Positions 55,887 through 64,000 of a stretch of DNA of 64,000 bases are shown piece by piece. The translations under genes were made by a program, and so were the position numbers. The number at the start of each line of letters is the position of its first letter. Position 1 is the first letter of the stretch. Origin of the DNA: Brevipalpus yothersi (lineage: Eukaryota > Arthropoda > Arachnida > Trombidiformes > Tenuipalpidae). The stretch is taken from assembly GCA_003956705.1 (NCBI GenBank), contig QZCP01000259.1:1-64000 (forward strand). Reading direction: 5' to 3'. The notes below the pieces were generated by a model. The model did not search any database. It was not told the origin of the DNA and saw nothing but the letters and a program-made list of their open reading frames with translations.

Positions 55887-58800
55887 CTCTTAGAATTTCA
55901 AATTATCGTCAATATTGTGTTGTTCAAGTATACCAAACAATACTCTATACTCTATACTACACTACCACTTCTAATGATTTGGGCTCGATTTTTGATCACA
56001 ACCGAGATGAACCTTTTTTCTCTCCTTCTCACTAATAGAATATCGAAGTGAAAGTGATAATCTTAAACTGTGAATCAAAAAAGATCAAAAGGAAAGAAAA
56101 TCAAAGAAGAAATGAGGAAGGAAGAAGAAAGAGAAGGAGTAATAAAAAATTAAGTAAAGAGTTGAAGTATAAGTAGAAGAAACATCAAATAAAAGTGATG
56201 ATAGCCTTAGCAAAAGAGAGAGAATGAGAAACGTTCCATTCAGGCATACACATATACACCATGACCATGATGATCATAAATCGAAGTGTTATCCATCGAG
56301 ACTCATCGAAAAACTAATGGTCTAAAAAGGTAATCGGATGGCAAAAAGTAGCCTGTCATTCTCAAGGAATGGTTTCACTTGGTACAAACTCACAAAATGA
56401 TAATCAACTTATTGTCCATACACTTACAATTCAGACCATTCTGTCAATCCAGCTACTTGACTATTCCTATGGAGTAGATTTCCTATTTTTTTCTTCGCTT
56501 TTCCCGATCTATGCCCGAAAATATTGACAAAATTGGGTGAAATAAATTGCTTCATCTCTCTTTCTTTCTTTCTTTCTCTTACTGATCACCATCAAGTCAA
56601 CCCAAGTAATCTACCAATTCACTTGATCTTGAGACACTCTCTATCTCCGTTTAGGGATACAGTAATTGAGTGTCACTTGTTTTTTTGTTTCATCTTCCAT
56701 GATATACTGGCAAGAAGAAGAACTTATATGTAATATACTGAACCTTGGAGAGTGCCTAATGTCATGTCAAGAGATGATCAAGACGATTTTTCCATAATAA
56801 GATCTACTCAACTTGACTCTTCTCAATCTTTCGAGTACCTTTTTTTCATCAAGTCATGATGATTGCCTTTTTTGCATAAAATCAATTTCTATCAGCAAGA
56901 GAAGACATGAAATGATATTTTTTCTGTGGATTGCTGAATTGAAAACAAATATAACCCATAGTAGAGGGTTCAGGGAATAAAGATAAATCAAATGAATTAA
57001 TACGATCAATCAAGTGAATTAACTGCTTGGAGCTCTCAAGGGCTTGAAGATAGTTGAGAAAACTTATCTTTTTTACAAAAAATCTTAACATAGTCGTGTA
57101 ATTATGAAATTTGAGCAATAATTCTCAAATTTTTTTCACTCTATTTCTCTCCATGAGATGAACAGTTGAATTATTTATTATCAGAAATGAGCCTAATAGG
57201 TAATAAAATAAAATAGAATCAACTCATCCACTATAGAACATTATATCTAATTACAAAAATGATGTAGCTTCCTTTTTCAAATAGTATCTGTTTGAGCATT
57301 CTGAACACCTTTTTCGTTTCAATTTCTTCTTTTTATCTATCTTTCTCACTCCACATATATAATATGATACTTAATTCTTTCCAGGGAGGAGAGATAGAGA
57401 GAAAAATTTTTCTTTTTTCTTCATCATTTTTGGAGTGTCAAATTTTTTTCTCATCTTCAGACACAATCATTGAGAAAGGAAGAAGAGAGATGAAAATTGT
57501 GATCGAAAGGGAAAATTCTCCACCTTCTAAGGGAATCCTTCTGCTTTTCCTATTCACTTGTGTTGACTCATTTTTTGCAATAGACTCGCTAAAAACATCA
57601 GAGACAGACAGTGACTTTCAGATATATATTGAAAGAAGAATGATAAGCATCCTACTCTGTACTTTTTTCTTCTTTTCCCCAGAAAGAAAAGAAGAAAAAG
57701 AAGAAAAATAGGAAAAAATTATTTTGATCTTGAAAGAATACTGGAAGTAGTACAAAAAATGAATTGTCTCTTCTTATTTCATCTTGCACAACATTGATTA
57801 CCGAAGAGAGAGAAAATGATGACTTTTTTTCCAGGGAAGTGAATAACAACTGGAAAAGAAATAGTAACTTCCTTACTAGTCAGTGAATTTTTTTTCTTTC
57901 TCTCTCTTCCTCTCTCTATCTTTCTTTCCACTATCAAAAGTCAAGATTTCCTGTAAATCATTTAAATAAATGCTCTCCTGTGTATGTGTATGAGTTTGTG
58001 ACTGAAAATCTGTGGATTCTTTTCTCCATGGTAATATCATTCACGATTCTAGGATTCCAGGATTTCAGAATTCCTAGGATTTTGTTTTTCGATTCACCTA
58101 CTTTATACCACTGAGTGTTATTTAGAATTTCTTGGTGAAAAAGAAAAAGAAAGAGAAAGAATAGAAAAAGAAGAAGAAAATTTTGAAATCCATTCTTGAA
58201 AAAGACAAACATTGTCCATGTCAGACCGATATGTTTGCATTATGATACGAGTGACATAACATATGAATCAAATTCAGATGTTTACATTCGGAGAAGGAAC
58301 CAATTCTTTCTTTTCATCATATTTGTGATAGTGTGGAAAAAACCCTTCTCTCTTCTCTTTCATCCATAAAAGAATTTCCCGCTTTACAGGTACACACATA
58401 ACCTTTGCGTGCTGGGCTATCAGGGGAAAATTTTCATTCTACGTGTATACATATACTGATAACTGGCTAACTGAGCAAATATGAGAATCTGATGTACAGA
58501 AGTCTCTCGAGAGATTGAACGAGACCATTAAAATTTCAACAGTAACCATACATATCGGCAAAATATGTATTCTCGATGAATTCAGGAATGGAATTTAAGC
58601 TATGGTTCATGCTTTTTTCACCCAGCTCACAACACACCAAACAATCTAGCATTGAGTGGATGTGTGTGTGTGAAACAAATTCTGTGTCTAGACGCTTAAG
58701 GACTGAGTTGTATCGAAAATTTTACCTTTCAATAGGCGTATATGTGTATATATGGATGAATTTGAACTATATATTGCCGTGTAGTGCCTCAAACTAGATC

Positions 58801-60328
58801 TATTAGCATCATCACCAAGATCCATTAATCATTTACGAAATGAACTTAATGCAAGCAAAATTACTACACCCTATGAGCATTTTCAATTCTCCTCCCTTCA
58901 GGGTACTTTGAGCTTTTCTAATGGATTCAAAGATCGAAATTTCGCTTGGATAGCTGAATTATCATTGTTAAACTTGCCATATCTTACTTGTTTTGTTGAG
59001 CTCAGTTGAGAAAAGATGGAGAGAGAATACATAATGTAGAAAAAGTCATACTGAAGCATTGGACGAGAGTGAAAAGAGAATGGAATGTTTGGTTGGACAA
59101 AATACTGCTGTTATTCACTTCTTGAAATTTATCGTCAGGAGGACTAGCAGATAAAAAAACACTTTTATCCTATTTTTGTAAGTTACTTTGATACTGAAAA
59201 TTTTTGAACTTAACTGCAAATTTCAGAGGTAGAAAGCTACCTCCTTCAATAGCATGCCTCATGAAGAGCTATAGCTTAAAGAATCACCAAATATTAATTA
59301 ATGTTCATTGCTCCCAAGTGCTTGGAGTGTGAGTCTAAAATTCTATCCTCTGAAAATTGTTCATGAGTTCATCATTCTTTTGATTTTCTCAAATCAGAAC
59401 TTTTTTCCTTTGCTCTGGCACAATCTTGTGCATAGAGATCGAAGATCTGAGGACTTCAATCGATGTAGATTGGTATTGGAGGTAAGGCTCTAGGGACAAA
59501 TTGAGTTCATTGATTTGATTCTCTTTCTTTGAATCTTTCCAGGGCAGATGATAGTTCGCGTCAACTAATCTCATCCAGGAGACATTGTGAAATCCTATTC
59601 TGTTATATTGATCATGATCTTGGTCTCTGTCTTATTGTACAACAACTGATTATCGCTTTCTCTTTCTTTCTTACTCGATAGAAGATTATCGAAGGCTGAT
59701 TGAGCAAGTTTATTGTATGAAGGTATCAAGATTTCTCGAATACTGAGATCCCTTTCGAAAGCCTTTGAGACTTCGTTCTGTTGGGCTCAAATGAGATCGA
59801 CAAACTGGATCCACTATTGAAATAGATCCTGGCCATCCATATATCTGCATGTCAATATTCATGGCAGCACATCAGATGGCTCATATAAAATAATAAGGAA
59901 GGCGAAAGCAAGGTTGCGATAGGATTATAGGAAAGAGTTCCAAGAAAAAGTTTTGTGATATTCTTGGAAAAATGTACATCATATTTTTCGTATCTTGAAT
60001 GAGTATAACCTAAAGAGCCTCTAGTTCAAACATTGACTTTAATGCTTATAACCGATTCGATTGAACTCCACAAGATTTGTTCAAGTCAAAATCATCATAA
60101 TATAAGCGATTTGTATCCTCGAGACCTCTCTCTCTCGATCCAATATAAGTGTTGGAACTCTATAATAGGATTATAGTATGCCCTGTGTTCTATTCTTGTT
60201 CACTCAATTATTGTAGTGATCAAAAAATGAGATAAATAATCCCATAAGACCATGTATTATTGCAATCGGTTCATGTTCATACTCATGTTCAGATTGATAT
60301 TGGAATCATCATCATATTGATAGTGAGT

Positions 60329-60329
<1 letters not shown>

Positions 60330-60361
<32 letters not shown>
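60330..60361. repeat. (GA)n microsatellite
   Basis: Run of about 30 bases. Confidence 0.9.
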
Positions 60362-60364
<3 letters not shown>

Positions 60365-61267
60365 AAAACGATGTAAAATCGGCTACACAATTGATGGGTG
60401 AAGTTTACTTTTCTCTCTCTCCTTTTCTTCCTTCCTCTTGAGCATTGATGATGTTTTCACTGAATTCCTGATGATAATGATAGAACATTCCTCAATTCTG
60501 AACTCCCTCCTCTGAGCTATTCGATGTTTTTTCTATGCTCTAATACCGAAAGATTATTCGGGAGTAAACATTCTTGATGCTCTCATAATCATGGACAAAT
60601 GTACATTTGTACTTTTGAGATAAGAGAAGAAAGGAAAATGATGAGTAAATGGATAAAAGAAATAAAACACACAATCGATTATTTGAAGCTGTATGTGTTA
60701 TACGAAAAGTGATGCATGAATACAATTCGAATAATGTTGAAAATACTTTCCATATTTTGATGAACGATGACCATTGATAATATGAGAGAAAGAGTGGATA
60801 TATATGAGCGTATATCATGATATTTGTTTGATGAAAGTTTTCGAAACATTTCTACTCAACGGCTATTCTGGAAGAAATAAGAAGAAAAAATTTCATGGAT
60901 GATTTAGGGAGAGAAAAATTGAATCATGAGAAAGAATGATTCGTTTGAATCATTGTGTCATATATAGATGAAAACAATTCAACGTTTCTGCTCAAATTCT
61001 TTCCAGCAACAAATAACTCAGGATTCCATGTATTTCTCTTTCGAAAAGATTGTTGGCCTACATGAGAAGAAAAAGTTTTTCTCTTCATTCAAGCTGTATA
61101 AGATTCACTCTCCATTTCGCCAATACAAACAGATTCATTTTTTTGAGAAAAGAAAAAGGTTTTCTTCCCTTTTCTCAACTAAAATTTCTTTCAATCCATT
61201 CTGGATTCCCTTCAAGATCATTTTGCTCCGAGAATGTGTGTATCTGTGTTTCATGAATGGATGTCTG

Positions 61268-61289
61268 TAAATATATATATATATATATA
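61268..61289. repeat. (AT)n microsatellite
   Basis: AT run of about 22 bases, followed by (GT)n. Confidence 0.9.
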
Positions 61290-63040
61290 AGTGTGTGTGT
61301 TTGTATTCATTTTGTGACATCCTTTTCATCGCATGACTTCATATCAATACCTCAAAAAATCAGCCAAAAGGCTCTCTCCTCAACAATGGATACAGTAAAA
61401 TAAATAAATCTCAACTTACATAAGATGACTTCGATTTCCTTTATTCTTCATGAGTATCGGTAAATCCTCCCTCCTCTCTATTCCACCATGAAAATTGCTG
61501 CCCATTACGACTACTGAGTCTGAATTATGTTGAAGTGTGGAAATTTTGTGATCGGAAGTATTACTTCACAATGGCAATGGCAGTGTCCACATAGAATTAT
61601 TGGTGACATGCATAGTCTTTTTGGACAATTTTGACTAAAATTGAACTGTATAGATGAAAAAGAAGTGGAAAAGTTATAATCACTGACACAATACTGCTTC
61701 GATGAGAGAGAGAATCTATAGTAAAATTTTGAACAAGATCAATTCTAGCCAGTAGACCAGCTACTGACAGCTCATTTGTTTCGTGGATTCCAGGCTAATA
61801 TGAGTGAAAATTTTCTGATGACAAATACTGGAACCATGATGGAAGAGGCCATCATTCATACACACAAAAATGAGAAGCTCTCAAGTGGCTCATAATGTGA
61901 GTTGCCCCTTGATCTTACTAATTAGTAAATGACATTGACAATTTATGTTATCCATCAGAGAAAGAAAGAGAAACTCATGTTGATTGTCAACATCTTTTGT
62001 CACCCAATTTATGTTTGTGTTTGATTGCAAATGTGAAAAGATTACAGAGTATTAGTTACAGACACATGCTTCTGATGAACATTGGTCATTTCCGTCTTCC
62101 TCTCTCAATATAATTGATTTTTGTAACATAGCCAGTGGCCTTTTTTGTGGCTAAAGTGGTGTTAAGATGGCAAATCATTTTAGATAGAATGATTCTTATG
62201 GACTACAGATGAGATGATCTTACAAATTCAATTTACAGTTACAGAGCTTATTGCTAAAGCTTAAAGTCAGTTAATCTTGGTGACAACAAATTTTGATCAC
62301 CTCCGGATAGCTTCCTATTTCGTGAGAGGAATTCTTTATTCAAATGTTCTCTTTCTTGGAATACCAGAAGCTCTCAGCCACGTTTGAATTCTTTCAAGTC
62401 TCTGAGTATAACACATGAATTTCATCAAAAATTGAAAAAACTATCTGGAAGAAGATTTGGCAAGGGAAGTTTTCTCTTCCTTTCAATATCGACTAGACAC
62501 ATTCAAATCTACTTATGAAAGCTCTAATCTGGGATATTCTTGCTAGTATAAGCATCTTAGCATTAAATGAATGGACTTGGAAAGATTTCTTCAAAAATTT
62601 ATATTCCCCAGTCTTTGGAGAAGGTACAAGAGAATTTTGTGATAATTTGTGAGGATCTTCAAGTGGCACCCTAGATACACTGTTAGGTGATTCTGGTGTA
62701 TATACCAGATAGAACTGATAAATATGGCATGAACATACAAAATGTATACTTTCCAAGAAGATGTTGATGAGCACGAATGGTTAACAGTAAGTGTGTCATC
62801 AAGAGTTCGACGTTCATTCACATGGTTTTGGGAACAACTTCTTCCAAGGTTCCTATTTCATTGACTAATATTCTCGATCTTGGTATTCTTTTTTTCGTCT
62901 TTTTTCTCTCCTCTCTTGAGCCTATTTGTTGGGATAATTCTCTCTGTTCATTCCCATGTGTACCCTTGGTGGTCAAGATTCTTATTGGATGGAATGAGAA
63001 TTCAGTGCATTGATGATGATTCTCACTGATAGGTCAAGCA

Positions 63041-63045
<5 letters not shown>

Positions 63046-63075
<30 letters not shown>
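63046..63075. repeat. (GA)n microsatellite
   Basis: GA run of about 30 bases. Confidence 0.9.
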
Positions 63076-63077
<2 letters not shown>

Positions 63078-64000
63078 AATATCTCTGGGTTAGGAGGAAC
63101 ATGGCGGGAAAAGAGTCCAATAGCAGATAAATAGCAACAGTACAAATGTAAATAATCGTTCTATTCTGAATGATGATAGAGAGAAGCATGTCATTTATTG
63201 GTGTTATGTGTGTGTGTGTGTGTATGAGAAAGTCTACATAACGGTCAGTGTGAATAGAGTTGCCTTCTTGAATGTGTACATCTACTAATAATAGTAGATT
63301 TAATGCTTCAAGCATCATATCAGAGTCATGATTCTCATCCATAGATATGTTAGAATAGTGAACGAATGAGAATTGAGATTCTCGATCTTCTGGGTAGAGA
63401 TAGAATGGAAGAAGGAATAGAAAGAGCTCACAATGTGTGGACAGTCTGATTGTGTTTAGCTAGTCAATGGAGCTCATGAAGATTGAAGGAAAATGGAACG
63501 ATAGTCATGTAGAGCGAAAAAAGAAGAAAGAGAAAGAAGGATGATTGGATAGTTGGAAAGGAATCAGAGGCATAAGAGTTGAGCATAAACGGTCAATTTG
63601 ATGCATCCTTGCTTGCTTTCGTTAGTCTAATCCTATTATTTGACCCGTGCATATCGAGTTGACTAACTTTTTCTCTCTCTTTTTCTCTTATTCTCCTTAA
63701 AGAGCTTGATGAGGTTGGGAAAAGCAATGGAGAGATGAAGAGAGAACCTTAGTAGTAGCAGTAAACTAAAGGGTTGAGGGAATCTAAATCAATCTTGATC
63801 CTAGTGTGTAGGGTAAATGTGAGAAGAAGAGTTGATATCAGAGGTTTTTGTATCACCTATTCCGAGAATCGATTGATCTTCGATAATCCAATTTGATTTG
63901 AGATCAATTTCTTTCGTTGCCCATTTTTATTGTCACTTTATTTCCACTGAAATAAGTTAACTCACCGAATCTCGTGATCTAGCTTAGCTTAACTTGCTGA

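Larger units (their letters stand above)
48171..64000. other. 15.8 kb with no recognisable exon
   Basis: AT-rich DNA in which no frame above 60 codons resembles a protein family. It could be the first intron of the GPCR gene, intergenic DNA or both. Named contents are a (GT)n at 53850-53864, a (CTT)n at 55858-55886, (GA)n at 60330-60361 and 63046-63075, an (AT)n at 61268-61289 and a (GT)n at 63207-63223. Confidence 0.5.

Overview
This is a eukaryotic nuclear window from an AT-rich genome with compact genes. Introns within the recognised genes are mostly 60-400 bases, splice sites are GT-AG, and genes are closely spaced on both strands. Asn/His/Ser-rich and poly-Gln low-complexity inserts occur, and (CT)n/(GA)n microsatellites are very abundant. 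The gene set (KCTD1/15-tiwaz type, PICK1, BBS1, a p24 cargo receptor, an amine-like GPCR) is animal. Compactness and low-complexity style suggest an arthropod, perhaps an acariform mite, but that is an inference; the sequence does not name the species.

Layout. 1-11127 has no gene I can support: microsatellites, a 320-bp TA-flanked inverted-repeat element and a long hairpin. 11128-12241 (+) is the 3' part of a KCTD1/15-type BTB gene. 13606-13983 (+) is a small Cys-containing secreted or membrane protein. 14814-15720 is a mariner-like element with terminal inverted repeats. 16471-18027 (-) is an unrecognised Gln-rich protein. 18028-24428 is mostly empty. The gene-dense core follows: TRIT1 (+), NPLOC4 (-), an unrecognised secreted protein (-), PICK1 (+), a p24-gamma/TMED1-5 type receptor (-), the microprotein STMP1 (+), TSEN54 (+), mitochondrial OGDH (-) and BBS1 (-). 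At 47868-48170 (+) lies the first coding exon of a class A GPCR. The last 15.8 kb has no recognisable exon and could be a long first intron or intergenic DNA.

Functionally this is a mixed metazoan neighbourhood, not a pathway cluster. It covers tRNA maturation (TRIT1 A37 isopentenylation; TSEN54 intron excision), mitochondrial metabolism (OGDH, STMP1), protein quality control and secretion (NPLOC4, TMED), membrane trafficking at synapses (PICK1) and cilia (BBS1). The most useful results are the short STMP1 gene only 159 bases upstream of TSEN54, with no visible poly(A) signal between them; an NPLOC4 lacking its N-terminal UBX-like domain; and a 96-bp exon-containing duplication flanking a single N in OGDH, which looks like an assembly artefact. 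In addition, each large dinucleotide tract inside a recognised intron reads CT on the sense strand. I found no CRISPR array, tRNA or rRNA gene, and no clearly new biological system.
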